Positions 51,455 through 62,219 of a stretch of DNA of 64,000 nt are shown here, in pieces. Each line of letters begins with the position of its first letter. Positions within the stretch are counted from its first letter, which is position 1. A program made the position numbers and the translations under genes. This DNA comes from Actinomycetota bacterium (GTDB lineage Bacteria; Actinomycetota; Actinomycetes; JACCUZ01): contig JAVEDI010000093.1 of assembly GCA_030841035.1 (NCBI GenBank), forward strand, positions 1 to 64,000. Direction: 5' to 3'. The notes below the pieces were generated by a model. The model worked only from the letters and a program-made list of their open reading frames with translations. It searched no databases and had not been told where the DNA came from.

Positions 51455-52063
51455 GTGACGACGGTGCTCGTCTGTGACGACTCGCCGCTGGCCCGCGAGG
51501 CGTTGCGCCGTGCGGTGGCCACGGTCCCGGGCGTCGAGCGCGTCCACGTCGCCTCCTCCGGTGAGGAGAGCCTGGCCCGGTTCGCGGTCGACCGTCCCGA
51601 CCTGGTGCTGCTGGACGTCCGCATGCCCGGCATCGGTGGCGTCGAGGCCGCCCGCCGGATGCTGGCCGTCTCGCCGCAGACCGGCGTGATCATGATGACC
51701 ATGGCGGAGGACGTCGAGGGGGTCGCGCGGGCGGTCAACGCCGGCGCCCGGGGCTACCTGGTCAAGGACGCCTCGCGCGAGGAGCTGGTCGCCATCGTCA
51801 CCCAGGCGCTCGCCGACGCGGCGTCGCGCGCCGTCCCGGTGCAGGGCGCCGTACCGGAGGCCGGGCTCCCGGCACTCACCGAGCGCGAGCTGCAGGTGCT
51901 GCGCGGCATGAGCCGGGGCCGCAGCAACGCCGAGATCGGCAAGGAGCTCTACCTGTCCGAGGACACCGTCAAGACCCACGCCCGCCGGCTGTTCCGCAAG
52001 ATCGGCGCCGCGGACCGTGCCCAGGCAGCCGCCAAGGGTTTCCGGTTCGGGCTGGTCCGCTAG
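51455..52063 (+). CDS. bldM: BldM-type response regulator
   Basis: 202 residues from GTG 51455 (MTTVLVCDDSPLAREALRRA), chosen because GGGAGA lies just upstream and the receiver starts there; an ATG at 51419 is in frame. The receiver keeps the acidic pair Asp8/Asp9, the phosphoacceptor-position Asp54 and the Lys of GYLVKDAS. The LuxR-type HTH (LTERELQVLRGMSRGRSNAE ... SEDTVKTHARRLF) ends FRFGLVR. From memory, start, end and HTH closely match Streptomyces BldM, as does the position before guaB. In Streptomyces BldM controls aerial growth without needing phosphorylation. Role here is inferred. Confidence 0.85.
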   Translation: MTTVLVCDDSPLAREALRRAVATVPGVERVHVASSGEESLARFAVDRPDLVLLDVRMPGIGGVEAARRMLAVSPQTGVIMMTMAEDVEGVARAVNAGARGYLVKDASREELVAIVTQALADAASRAVPVQGAVPEAGLPALTERELQVLRGMSRGRSNAEIGKELYLSEDTVKTHARRLFRKIGAADRAQAAAKGFRFGLVR

Positions 52064-52087
52064 GACCTCGCGGGCGCCTCCGGTACG

Positions 52088-52116
52088 CCGCCCCGCAGCG
52101 GCCCGCCGTGGGGCGG
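52088..52116 (+). terminator. Hairpin between bldM and guaB
   Basis: CCGCCCCGC (52088-52096) pairs with GTGGGGCGG (52108-52116), 9 bp with one wobble, around an 11-nt loop. No U-tract. Confidence 0.5.
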
Positions 52117-52135
52117 GACCGTCGCCCGGCGCCGC

Positions 52136-53689
<1,554 letters not shown>

Positions 53690-53704
53690 GAGCCGGCCCC
53701 CTTC

Positions 53705-54814
53705 ATGAGCGAAGTCGAGATCGGCCGCGGCAAGCGCGGTCGCACGGCCTACTCCTTCGAGGACATCGCGATCGTCCCCTCACGTCGCACGCGCGACCCC
53801 GAGGAGGTGTCGGTCGCGTGGCAGATCGACGCGTACCGCTTCGAGATCCCCGTGCTCGCCGCTCCGATGGACTCGGTCGTGTCGCCGGCCACCGCGATCG
53901 CCCTCGGTCGACTCGGCGGTGTGGGCGTGCTCGACCTCGAGGGCCTGTGGACCCGTTACGAGGACCCGGAGCCCCTGCTCGCGGAGATCGTCGCGCTCGA
54001 TGACACGAAGGTGACGCGGCGCATGCAGGAGATCTACGAGGCCCCGGTGCGTCCGGACCTGGTCGCACAGCGCATCGCCGAGGTCCGCGCAGCAGGGGTG
54101 ACGGCGGCCGCCGCCCTCTCGCCACAGCGCACCGCGCAGCTGTGGAAGACGGTCGTCGACGCCGGTGTCGACCTGTTCGTCATCAGGGGTACGACGGTGT
54201 CCGCCGAGCACGTCTCGAGCCGCACGGAGCCGTTGAACCTCAAGCAGTTCATCTACGAGCTGGACGTGCCCGTCATCGTCGGCGGCTGCGCGACCTACCA
54301 GGCGGCGCTGCACCTGATGCGCACCGGCGCGGCGGGCGTGCTCGTCGGCTTCGGCGGTGGCTCCTCGCACACGACGCGCTCGGTGCTGGGCGTATCCGTG
54401 CCGATGGCCTCGGCGGTCGCCGACGTCCACGCAGCCCGCCGCGACTATCTCGACGAGTCCGGCGGTCGCTACGTGCACGTGATCGCCGACGGTGGCGTGG
54501 GGCGCTCCGGTGACGTGTCCAAGGCGATCGCGTGCGGTGCCGACGCGGTGATGATGGGCTCACCGCTGGCCCGGGCGACCGAGTCGCCGGGCCGGGGCTT
54601 CCACTGGGGCTCCGAGGCCCACCACGGCGAGCTGCCCCGCGGACAGCGGGTGGCCGTGGGCACCATCGGCTCGCTCCAGGAGATCCTCTGCGGACCGTCG
54701 CGGCTCTCCGACGGCTCGATGAACTTCGTCGGTGCCCTGCGCCGGGCGATGGCGACGACCGGCTACTCCGACCTCAAGGAGTTCCAGCGCGTAGAGGTGA
54801 CGGTCCTGCGCTGA
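53705..54814 (+). CDS. guaB3: GuaB3 family IMP dehydrogenase-related protein, catalytic Cys replaced
   Basis: 369 residues, no CBS domains. The barrel aligns with GuaB (VLAAPMDSVVSPATAIALGR; VHVIADGGVGRSGDVSKAIA; GADAVMMGSPLARA). At the catalytic loop GuaB has GPGSICTTR but this protein has GGGSSHTTR, so the Cys is His. Without that Cys, normal IMPDH or GMP reductase chemistry is not expected. Cyanobacterial GuaB3 proteins have been described as GMP reductases; whether the Cys-less actinobacterial form has any such activity is unclear. It may be a regulator of GuaB. Conserved guaB-guaB3 pairing. Confidence 0.9.
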   Translation: MSEVEIGRGKRGRTAYSFEDIAIVPSRRTRDPEEVSVAWQIDAYRFEIPVLAAPMDSVVSPATAIALGRLGGVGVLDLEGLWTRYEDPEPLLAEIVALDDTKVTRRMQEIYEAPVRPDLVAQRIAEVRAAGVTAAAALSPQRTAQLWKTVVDAGVDLFVIRGTTVSAEHVSSRTEPLNLKQFIYELDVPVIVGGCATYQAALHLMRTGAAGVLVGFGGGSSHTTRSVLGVSVPMASAVADVHAARRDYLDESGGRYVHVIADGGVGRSGDVSKAIACGADAVMMGSPLARATESPGRGFHWGSEAHHGELPRGQRVAVGTIGSLQEILCGPSRLSDGSMNFVGALRRAMATTGYSDLKEFQRVEVTVLR

Positions 54815-55062
54815 GGGCAGCCGGCCGCGCGCGAGACCCACCGGGGGACACCAGGGGTACGGCGGCGATGCCCGCGATTGCGGCGGGATGTCTGGGTTCC
54901 GCCGATCTGGTCATGTTTTGGTAATAAATCGGCATAGTGAGCGTCAGGCTATTGACGGTGTGGCCTGCCTCACAGTTGGGTCACGCTCGGCCCTAACAGG
55001 GGCCGGACCACACCCCCTCCGAGCGTCGGCCGAGCCGGCGCTCTCGCTTCACGAGGAGCTCG

Positions 55063-57141
55063 ATGAAGAGCAACCGACGTGCAGGAGCGGCGACACTCGC
55101 CGGAGCGGCCACCGCCGCACTCCTTGTCACCGGCCTGGCTGCGCCGACCGCGCAGGCAGCCGGGCAAGCCCCCCAGAGCTTTGCCGCCCGTCAGGCGCTG
55201 GCTCGCGACCACGCCTTCTCGGCGCTCACCGCGCACGGCAAGGCGTTCCGGGTGGCCGCCCAGGACGCGTTCTCCCCGCGCGGCCGGGCCGTGCTGGACC
55301 CGACCGGAGCCGCGCACGTGCGCTACGACCGCACCTACCGCGGGCTGCCGGTCCTCGGTGGCGATGTGGTCGTGCACCTCAACCCCGACGGCACGTACGC
55401 CGGCGGTGACCAGACCCTGGCGCGCCCGCTGTCGTTGGGCACGACGCCCACGGTGACGGAGGCTCAGGCGATCCGCGTCGCGACCTCACGTCTGCACGGC
55501 ACCGTCGGGTCCGCCGCGGCGACGCGCGTGGTCGACGCCACCGTGTCCTCGCCGCAGCTGGCCTACGACGTCGTCGTCGACGGCGTACGCGCAGACCAGA
55601 CACCCTCCCGGCTGCACGTCGTCGTCGACGCGACCAGCGGCAAGGTGCTGCGCTCGGCCGACGAGATCGAGACGGGCACCGGCAACAGCATCTACTCGGG
55701 CAGCGTGGCGATCGGCACGTCGGGCACGGCCGGCAACTTCTCCATGAGCGACCCGACCCGCGGGAACGGCAACACCACCGACCTGGGTGGCGCCACCACC
55801 GGCACCGGCACGCTCTTCACCGACGCAGACGACGTGTGGGGCAACGGGGCCACCAGCGACCGGGCCTCCGCCGCCGTCGATGCGCACTACGGCGCGCAGA
55901 TGACCTACGACTTCTACAAGAACGTCCTCGCCCGCAACGGCATCTTCGGTGACGGCCGCGGCGTGCGCTCCCGCGTGCACTACGGCAACGCCTACGTCAA
56001 CGCGTTCTGGGACGGCACCCAGATGACCTACGGCGACGGCGCCGGCAACACGCACCCGCTGACCGAGCTCGACGTCGCCGGGCACGAGATGAGCCACGGC
56101 GTCACGGAGAACACCGCCAACCTGACCTACTCGGGCGAGTCCGGCGGCCTCAACGAGGCCACCAGCGACATCTTCGGCACCGCGGTCGAGTTCTACGCCG
56201 CCAACGCGAGCGACGTCGGCGACTACCTGATCGGCGAGAAGATCGACATCAACGGCAACGGGACCCCGTTGCGCTACCAGGACAAGCCCAGCCGTGACGG
56301 CACCTCGCCTGACTGCTGGTCATCTGGTGTCGGGGGCCTCGACGTCCACTACTCCTCGGGCCCGGCCAACCACGTCTTCTACCTGATGTCCGAGGGCAGC
56401 GGCCCGAAGACCATCAACGGCGTGAGCTACAACTCGCCCACCTGCAACGCGTCGACCGTGACCGGCATCGGCCGCGACGCCGCGACGAAGATCTGGTACC
56501 GCGCGCTGTCGGTGTACATGACCTCGAGCACCAACTACGCCGGGGCCCGCACCGCGGCCATCAACGCCGCCACCGACCTCTACGGCGCCAGCAGCACCCA
56601 GTGCGCCGGCGTCGCGAGCGCGTTCTCGGCGATCAACGTGGCGGGCACCCTGTGCGGTGGTACGACGCCCCCGCCGCCGCCCCCGGGTGGCAACCTCGTC
56701 GTCAACCCCGGCTTCGAGTCGGGCGCGGCCTCGTGGACCCAGTCGACCGGTGTCATCACCAACGACGCCACCAAGGCGCACGCCGGTGCGTGGCTGGGCT
56801 GGCTGGACGGCTACGGCGCCACGCACACCGACACGCTCTCGCAGTCGATCACCATCCCGGCGGGGACGAGCGCGACACTCTCGTTCTGGCTGAAGGTGAC
56901 CAGCAGCGAGACCAGCACCACGTCGGCGTTCGACACGCTCAAGGTGCAGGTGGTGAGCGGCACGACCACGACGACGCTCGCGACCTACTCCAACCTGAAC
57001 AAGTCCGCGGCGTTCGCGCAGAAGACGCTGAGCATGACGCCGTACCTGGGCAAGACGGTGACCCTCAAGCTGGTGGGCGCTGAGGACGCGTCGCTGGCGA
57101 CGAGCTTCTTCACCGACGACTTCTCGGTGACGAAGGCCTAG
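55063..57141 (+). CDS. Secreted M4 family metallopeptidase (thermolysin type)
   Basis: 692 residues, ATG with GAGGAG upstream. The signal peptide is about residues 1-32 (MKSNRRAGAATLAGAATAAL ... AQA). A propeptide of FTP and PepSY type spans ~35-205. The peptidase has HEMSH (341-345) and the third zinc ligand Glu365 in GGLNEATSD. After a PPPPPP linker (~536), a C-terminal beta-sandwich module (VVNPGFESGAASW to the end) resembles carbohydrate-binding or secretion-associated domains. It degrades extracellular protein. The 248-bp upstream gap is AT-rich around 54913-54930 but no confident promoter was found. Confidence 0.94.
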   Translation: MKSNRRAGAATLAGAATAALLVTGLAAPTAQAAGQAPQSFAARQALARDHAFSALTAHGKAFRVAAQDAFSPRGRAVLDPTGAAHVRYDRTYRGLPVLGGDVVVHLNPDGTYAGGDQTLARPLSLGTTPTVTEAQAIRVATSRLHGTVGSAAATRVVDATVSSPQLAYDVVVDGVRADQTPSRLHVVVDATSGKVLRSADEIETGTGNSIYSGSVAIGTSGTAGNFSMSDPTRGNGNTTDLGGATTGTGTLFTDADDVWGNGATSDRASAAVDAHYGAQMTYDFYKNVLARNGIFGDGRGVRSRVHYGNAYVNAFWDGTQMTYGDGAGNTHPLTELDVAGHEMSHGVTENTANLTYSGESGGLNEATSDIFGTAVEFYAANASDVGDYLIGEKIDINGNGTPLRYQDKPSRDGTSPDCWSSGVGGLDVHYSSGPANHVFYLMSEGSGPKTINGVSYNSPTCNASTVTGIGRDAATKIWYRALSVYMTSSTNYAGARTAAINAATDLYGASSTQCAGVASAFSAINVAGTLCGGTTPPPPPPGGNLVVNPGFESGAASWTQSTGVITNDATKAHAGAWLGWLDGYGATHTDTLSQSITIPAGTSATLSFWLKVTSSETSTTSAFDTLKVQVVSGTTTTTLATYSNLNKSAAFAQKTLSMTPYLGKTVTLKLVGAEDASLATSFFTDDFSVTKA

Positions 57142-57653
57142 AGGTTGCCCCCGCCGCCGGCTGGCTGACCCGCCAGGCAGGCGGCGACGACAGCGGCCGC
57201 CGCGTCGAGCAGATCGGCGCGGCGGCCGTTGCTCTCTCCTTCGCCGACCACCGCGGCACCGCCCGACGAGCGCACCCTGAACACGAACCCGTCGGGCACC
57301 GGCGCGGAGCTGGGCAGCGCGTCCAGCGCCGAGAGGTCCATCTGTCGTAGCCGGGCGAGGTCCGCCGCGGCCGGCCGGCAGCTGCGGCGGCGGCCGTCGC
57401 GGCTGGACACCGCCGCGGTGCCGTCCGCGGCGACGCGTACGACGTCGCGGACGCCGGCGATCCCGCCGCTGCGGGTCACCTCGAGGACCGCCCCACCGGA
57501 GCCGTCGCCTGACGGCGCCGCGGTGCTGCTGGGCGCGGTGTCGCTGCCGTCGGCGCCGGAGGTCGTGCTCGTGGCGGACCCGTTGCCGCACGCGCCGAGC
57601 ACCAGCGCGAGCAGCAGCGGCAGGGCGAGCGTGGTGGCGGGGCGGCGAGGCAT
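57138..57653 (-). CDS. Small Ser/Thr-rich lipoprotein, function unknown
   Basis: 171 residues from ATG 57653. This start was preferred over ATG 57683 because a TACTGT box lies exactly 6 nt upstream. The signal peptide is MPRRPATTLALPLLLALVLGAC, with lipobox LGAC and lipidated Cys near residue 22. A Ser/Thr/Gly-rich stretch follows, then a ~100-residue globular part with two Cys (CRPAAADLARL; AACLAGQP). No known domain was recognised. The stop codons of this gene and the M4 peptidase interlock in CTAG. Confidence 0.75.
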   Translation of the reverse strand: MPRRPATTLALPLLLALVLGACGNGSATSTTSGADGSDTAPSSTAAPSGDGSGGAVLEVTRSGGIAGVRDVVRVAADGTAAVSSRDGRRRSCRPAAADLARLRQMDLSALDALPSSAPVPDGFVFRVRSSGGAAVVGEGESNGRRADLLDAAAAVVAACLAGQPAGGGGNL

Positions 57654-57659
57654 CCATCG

Positions 57660-57665
57660 ACAGTA
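57660..57665 (-). promoter_or_regulatory. -10-like element of the lipoprotein gene (leaderless)
   Basis: On the minus strand TACTGT lies 6 nt before ATG 57653. Confidence 0.45.
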
Positions 57666-57786
57666 GTGCGGCTGCTGGTGCACGGCGGACTCCCACAGCT
57701 GGACGAGCTGCTGACACCGCTTCGACGCAGCGGGGGCCGCCGCGGATCCCTCGCGCCTGTGGCACCGGCCGATGATCGCGCCCGCC

Positions 57787-57792
57787 TAGGAT
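57787..57792 (+). promoter_or_regulatory. -10-like element of glpD (leaderless)
   Basis: TAGGAT lies exactly 6 nt before GTG 57799, without a ribosome-binding site. Confidence 0.5.
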
Positions 57793-57798
57793 CAACGG

Positions 57799-59505
57799 GT
57801 GACCGGATCTCTGGGCCCGCAGCACCGGGAGGCCGCCCTCACCGCCGCGTCCGCCGAGGAGTTCGACGTCGTGGTCGTCGGAGGCGGCGTCGTGGGCGCC
57901 GGCGCGGCGCTCGATGCGGCCACCCGCGGCCTGAGCGTCGCGCTGTTCGAGGCGCGTGACTGGGCCAGCGGCACCTCCAGCCGGTCGAGCAAGCTGATCC
58001 ACGGCGGGCTGCGCTACCTGGAGATGCTCGACTTCGGGCTGGTCCGCGAGGCGCTGCGCGAGCGGGGTCTGCTCACGACCCGGCTCGCGCCGCACCTCGT
58101 GCGTCCCGTGCCGTTCCTCTATCCGCTCAAGCACCGCGGCTGGGAGCGCCTCTACGCCGGTGCGGGCGTCGCGCTGTACGACGCGATGGGCGGGCTGCAG
58201 GGGGCACAGCGCGGCTTGCCGCGGTCGCGGCACCTGACCCGCCGCGCCGCGCTGCGCGAGTGTCCGTCGCTGCGCAGGGACTCGCTGGTCGGCGCGCTGC
58301 AGTACTTCGACGCGCAGGTCGACGACGCCCGGCACACCGTCTCGGTGGTCCGCACCGCGGCGGCGTACGGCGCGCTGTGCGCCAACCGGGCACGGGTCGT
58401 CGGCTTCCTGCGAGAGGGCGAGCGGGTCACCGGCGTCACGGTGAACGACCTGGAGTCCGACCGGACCATCACCGTGCGCGCCAAGCAGGTGGTCAACGCG
58501 ACCGGTGTCTGGACCGACGACACACAGGCCATGATCGGCGAGCGTGGGCAGTTCCACGTCCGGGCCTCCAAGGGGATCCATCTCGTGGTACCGCGCGACC
58601 GGATCCAGTCCAGCACGGGCCTGATCCTGCGCACCGAGAAGAGCGTGCTGTTCGTCATCCCGTGGGGCCGTCACTGGATCATCGGCACCACCGACACCGA
58701 CTGGAACCTGGACAAGGCGCATCCGGCCGCGTCCCGCTCGGACATCGACTACCTGCTCGAGCGTGTCAACGAGGTGCTCGTGACACCCCTGTCGCACGAG
58801 GACGTCGAGGGCGTCTATGCGGGCCTGCGCCCGCTGCTGTCCGGCGAGTCGGAGTCGACCTCGCAGCTGTCGCGCGAGCACACCGTCGCGCACCCCGTGC
58901 CGGGCGTGGTGGTGGTGGCCGGCGGCAAATACACGACCTACCGCGTGATGGCCAAGGACGCGATCGACGCGGTGAGCCACGGCCTCGACGAGAAGGTGCC
59001 GCCGTGCTGCACCGACCGGGTTCCGCTCGTCGGGGCAGAGGGCTACGCCGCGCTGTGGAACGCGCGCCACCGCATCGCCGACCAGCACGGCATCCACGTG
59101 GCGCGCGTCGAGCACCTGTTGCACCGTTACGGCTCGCTGATCGACGAGGTGCTGGCGCTGGTCGACCGCGACCCGTCGCTGGGCCACCCCGTGCCGGGAG
59201 CCGAGGACTACCTGCTGGCCGAGCTGGTCTACGCGGCGAGCCACGAAGGCGCCCGCCACCTGGACGACGTGCTCACCCGCCGGACCCGCATCTCGATCGA
59301 GACCTTCGACCGCGGCGTCTCCGCGGCGCCCGTCGCCGCCGAGGTCATCGCGGCGGTGCTCGGCTGGAGCGAGGCACAGGTCGCCCGAGAGGTCGAGCAC
59401 TACCTCGCGCGCGTCGCGGCCGAGCGCCTCTCGCAGGAGCAGCCTGACGACGACACCGCGGACTCGGCACGGCTGGGAGCGCCGGACATCGTGCCGGTGG
59501 ACTAG
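57799..59505 (+). CDS. glpD: Aerobic glycerol-3-phosphate dehydrogenase
   Basis: 568 residues, GTG start. The FAD-binding motif is VVGGGVVGAGAALDAATRG (about 27-45). SSRSSKLIHGGLRYLE is the GlpD signature, and GGKYTTYRVMAKDAID closes the FAD domain. The C-terminal GlpO/GlpD helical domain is complete. It oxidises glycerol-3-phosphate to DHAP and feeds electrons to quinone at the membrane. No glpF or glpK is adjacent, so it is a stand-alone gene with its own leaderless promoter. Confidence 0.95.
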   Translation: MTGSLGPQHREAALTAASAEEFDVVVVGGGVVGAGAALDAATRGLSVALFEARDWASGTSSRSSKLIHGGLRYLEMLDFGLVREALRERGLLTTRLAPHLVRPVPFLYPLKHRGWERLYAGAGVALYDAMGGLQGAQRGLPRSRHLTRRAALRECPSLRRDSLVGALQYFDAQVDDARHTVSVVRTAAAYGALCANRARVVGFLREGERVTGVTVNDLESDRTITVRAKQVVNATGVWTDDTQAMIGERGQFHVRASKGIHLVVPRDRIQSSTGLILRTEKSVLFVIPWGRHWIIGTTDTDWNLDKAHPAASRSDIDYLLERVNEVLVTPLSHEDVEGVYAGLRPLLSGESESTSQLSREHTVAHPVPGVVVVAGGKYTTYRVMAKDAIDAVSHGLDEKVPPCCTDRVPLVGAEGYAALWNARHRIADQHGIHVARVEHLLHRYGSLIDEVLALVDRDPSLGHPVPGAEDYLLAELVYAASHEGARHLDDVLTRRTRISIETFDRGVSAAPVAAEVIAAVLGWSEAQVAREVEHYLARVAAERLSQEQPDDDTADSARLGAPDIVPVD

Positions 59506-59578
59506 CCGTCCCGGCCGGCCCCGCCGTGGCCCTGCTCGCGGGCTGAGACGCGCGTGTCGAGGACCGAGACGCGAGGCG

Positions 59579-59584
59579 TAGCGT
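59579..59584 (+). promoter_or_regulatory. -10-like element of the methyltransferase gene (leaderless)
   Basis: TAGCGT lies exactly 6 nt before ATG 59591, without a ribosome-binding site. Confidence 0.45.
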
Positions 59585-59590
59585 CACGGC

Positions 59591-60349
59591 ATGACGACCT
59601 GGGACGCGGTGACGTACGACTCGTCCTTCTCCTTCGTCGCCGCCCTCGGCAGCGCGGTGCTCGAGCTGCTGGACCCGCAGCCGGGGGAGCGGGTGATCGA
59701 CCTCGGTTGCGGCAGCGGCGAGCTGACCGCGGCCATCGCGCGACGCGGCGCCGACGTGGTCGGTGTCGACTCGTCGCCGGAGATGCTGGCCCAGGCCGCC
59801 GAGCGCTTCCCGCACCTGCGGCTGCTGCTCGCCGACGGCCACGAGCTGCACGTCGAGGAGCCGGTCGACGCGGTCTTCTCCAACGCGGCGCTGCACTGGA
59901 TGAGGGATCCCGACGCGGTCCTCGCCGCTGTGCGCGGCGCGCTGCGGCCCGGCGGCCGGTTCGTCGCCGAGATGGGCGGTGCCGGCAACGTCGGGCAGCT
60001 CGTCGCGGCCCTGCAGGCGGCGGCGTTCCGGCTCGACATCGAGGAGCATCTCGAGCTGCCGTGGTACTTCCCGACACCGGGCGAGCAGGCCAGCCGGCTG
60101 GAACAGGCCGGCTTCACCGTGCGGCTGATGCACTACGTCGAGCGCCCGACACCGCTGGTGGACTGCACCGACGGTGCGGCCGACTGGTGGCGGATGTTCG
60201 GAGCGTCGGTCTTGGAGTCCGTACCCGCGGACCGGCTCGACGAGCTGCTCACGACGGTCAACGAGGTGGCCCGACCGCATCTGGTCGACGAGGTCGGCAC
60301 CTGGGTAGCCGACTACGTGCGGCTGCGGTTCGTGGCCGAGGCGCGCTGA
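59591..60349 (+). CDS. Class I SAM-dependent methyltransferase, trans-aconitate methyltransferase-like
   Basis: 252 residues. SAM motif I is VIDLGCGSGELTAAIARRGA and motif II VVGVDSSPEMLAQA. AVFSNAALHWMRDPDAVLAA is the motif typical of trans-aconitate and related small-molecule methyltransferases. No membrane segment. Substrate is not determined. Convergent with the ABC exporter operon, with a two-tier hairpin between. Confidence 0.82.
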   Translation: MTTWDAVTYDSSFSFVAALGSAVLELLDPQPGERVIDLGCGSGELTAAIARRGADVVGVDSSPEMLAQAAERFPHLRLLLADGHELHVEEPVDAVFSNAALHWMRDPDAVLAAVRGALRPGGRFVAEMGGAGNVGQLVAALQAAAFRLDIEEHLELPWYFPTPGEQASRLEQAGFTVRLMHYVERPTPLVDCTDGAADWWRMFGASVLESVPADRLDELLTTVNEVARPHLVDEVGTWVADYVRLRFVAEAR

Positions 60350-60356
60350 GCGTGGC

Positions 60357-60402
60357 CGCGATCTGAGTCGCCGCACCCCTCACGACGGCGACGCGGATCG
60401 CG
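60357..60402. terminator. Two-tier hairpin between convergent genes
   Basis: CGCGATC (60357-60363) pairs with GATCGCG (60396-60402). Inside it GTCGCCG (60367-60373) pairs with CGGCGAC (60386-60392). Position between convergent stops suggests a bidirectional terminator. Confidence 0.6.
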
Positions 60403-60437
60403 CCCAGCACCCGTCCAACGAGGCGGGGTCGACGCGG

Positions 60438-62219
60438 TTACGGCTGCCCGATGCCGCTCGGCGTGGTCGGGTCGGCCCGCCAGGAGTGCCACAGCTGGGC
60501 GTAGGCCCCGCCCGAGGCCATCAGCTCGTCGTGCGAGCCGAGCTCGGTGACCAGGCCGCCGTCGACGACGGCCACCCGGTGGGCATCGTGCGCGGTGTGC
60601 AGCCGGTGCGCGATGGCGACGACGGTGCGGCCCTTGAGCACGGCGGCGAGCGACCGCTCCAGGTGGCGGGCCGCCCGCGGGTCGAGCAGCGACGTCGCCT
60701 CGTCGAGGACCAGCGTGTGCGGATCGGCCAGCACCAGCCGGGCCAGCGCGATCTGCTGCGCCTGCGCAGGCGTGAGGACGTAACCGCCGGAGCCGACCGC
60801 GGTCGCGAGGCCGTCAGGCAGCGCCTGCACCCAGTCGTAGGCATCGATCGAGCGCAGCACCGACCGCAGCTGATCGTCGTCCGCCGATGGTCGTGCCAGT
60901 CGCAGGTTGTCGGCGACCGAGCCGACGAACACGTGCTGCTCCTGAGTGACGAGCGCGACCTCGCGCCGTAACTGGTCGACCTCGAGTTCGACGAGCGGGA
61001 CGCCGCCGACAGTCACGCTGCCGGTGCGCGGGCCGTGGATGCCGGCGAGCAACCGGCCGAGCGTGCTCTTGCCCGCACCGCTCGGGCCGACCATCGCGAT
61101 GCGCTCGCCCGGCCGGACGACGAGGTTGATGCCATGCAGGACGTCGCGCCCTTCGCGGTAGGCGAAGTGCACGTCGTCCGCGCGAAGTTCCTCGCCCTGA
61201 GGTTGCGCGCCAGTTGTTGCACGGTCGGCGGGCACCCGGCCGACGCCGACGAGCCGGGCCAGCGACGATGCGCCGATCTGCAATTCATCGAGCCAGCCCA
61301 ACAGCCGGTCGACCGGGTCGACGAGTTGCTGGAAGTACAGCGTCACGGCCGTGACTTGCGCAAGCGTTGCGTGGCCGTGCAGCGCGAGCAGGCCGCCGAT
61401 CAGCAACGCGCCGACGACCGGCAGCACGTAGGCCGACTCGGTGCTCGGGAACCACACGGTCCGCAGTTGGAGGGTGTAGCGCTCGGCGACGAACGCGCGC
61501 CTGATGTCGTCGTCACCGCGCCGCACCCGTTTGGCCTGTAGCCCGAGCGCATCGATCGTGCGGCCGCCCTCGAGCGTCTCGGTGAGCCCGGCGAACAGGT
61601 GGGAGTAGACCCTGCGTTCGCGCAGGTAACCCTGTGGCGCCCGTTTCAGGTACCACCGGGTCGCGACGAACAGCAGCGGGAACACGACGAGACACGGCAA
61701 CGCGACCAGCGGGGCCGTGAGGAACGCTGCGACCAAGGTGAGAATCGCGGTCGCCATTGCGATCATCGTCTCGGGCATCGCGAACCGAACGCTGCGCGAC
61801 ATGGCGTCGACGTCACTCGTCATGCGAGTGAGCAGGTCGCCGGTACCTGCGCGCTCGACAGTCGACAGCGGCAGCGCCACCACCTTGCGCAGGAATTCCT
61901 CGCGCAGTTCGGCGAACACTCCTTCGGCGATGACCGAGGACGCGTAACGAGCGATGCGTACGAGCACGGCCTGCGCGACCACGAATCCGGCCAGCAGCAG
62001 ACCGATGTGATCGATGTGCGTGCGGGTCGTCGTGTGTTGCACGGCACCTACCAGTTCGCCGAGCAGCCGTGGTCCGGCCAGGCCGGCGAGCGCGGCAAGG
62101 GCGTACAACGCGAGCACCCCCAGCACCTTCGCCCGTTGGCGTTGGAGCAGGCCGAGCGCGTATTCCTTGACGTCGGCGCCGCTCGCGACCGGCAGCAGGC
62201 CGCTGTTGGGCGTGCTCAT
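60438..62219 (-). CDS. ABC exporter subunit B (TMD-NBD), degenerate signature motif
   Basis: 593 residues with an N-terminal six-helix membrane domain and a C-terminal NBD. Walker A GPSGAGKST (378-386), the Q-loop (VTQEQ), Walker B TLVLDE (502-507) and H-loop His538 are intact. The signature is LTPAQ (482-486) in place of LSGGQ. It pairs with the upstream subunit, which has the opposite defects, to give one working ATP site. The ATG overlaps the upstream stop by 4 bases. Codons in the membrane half use CAA, GAA and TTG more than neighbours. Substrate unknown. Confidence 0.9.
   Translation of the reverse strand: MSTPNSGLLPVASGADVKEYALGLLQRQRAKVLGVLALYALAALAGLAGPRLLGELVGAVQHTTTRTHIDHIGLLLAGFVVAQAVLVRIARYASSVIAEGVFAELREEFLRKVVALPLSTVERAGTGDLLTRMTSDVDAMSRSVRFAMPETMIAMATAILTLVAAFLTAPLVALPCLVVFPLLFVATRWYLKRAPQGYLRERRVYSHLFAGLTETLEGGRTIDALGLQAKRVRRGDDDIRRAFVAERYTLQLRTVWFPSTESAYVLPVVGALLIGGLLALHGHATLAQVTAVTLYFQQLVDPVDRLLGWLDELQIGASSLARLVGVGRVPADRATTGAQPQGEELRADDVHFAYREGRDVLHGINLVVRPGERIAMVGPSGAGKSTLGRLLAGIHGPRTGSVTVGGVPLVELEVDQLRREVALVTQEQHVFVGSVADNLRLARPSADDDQLRSVLRSIDAYDWVQALPDGLATAVGSGGYVLTPAQAQQIALARLVLADPHTLVLDEATSLLDPRAARHLERSLAAVLKGRTVVAIAHRLHTAHDAHRVAVVDGGLVTELGSHDELMASGGAYAQLWHSWRADPTTPSGIGQP

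Noticed and set aside
54913-54960. AT-rich stretch with TAATAA and TTGACG upstream of the M4 peptidase as a promoter
   Set aside because: No -35/-10 pair with 15-19 bp spacing could be formed; TTGACG has no -10 downstream at the right distance.
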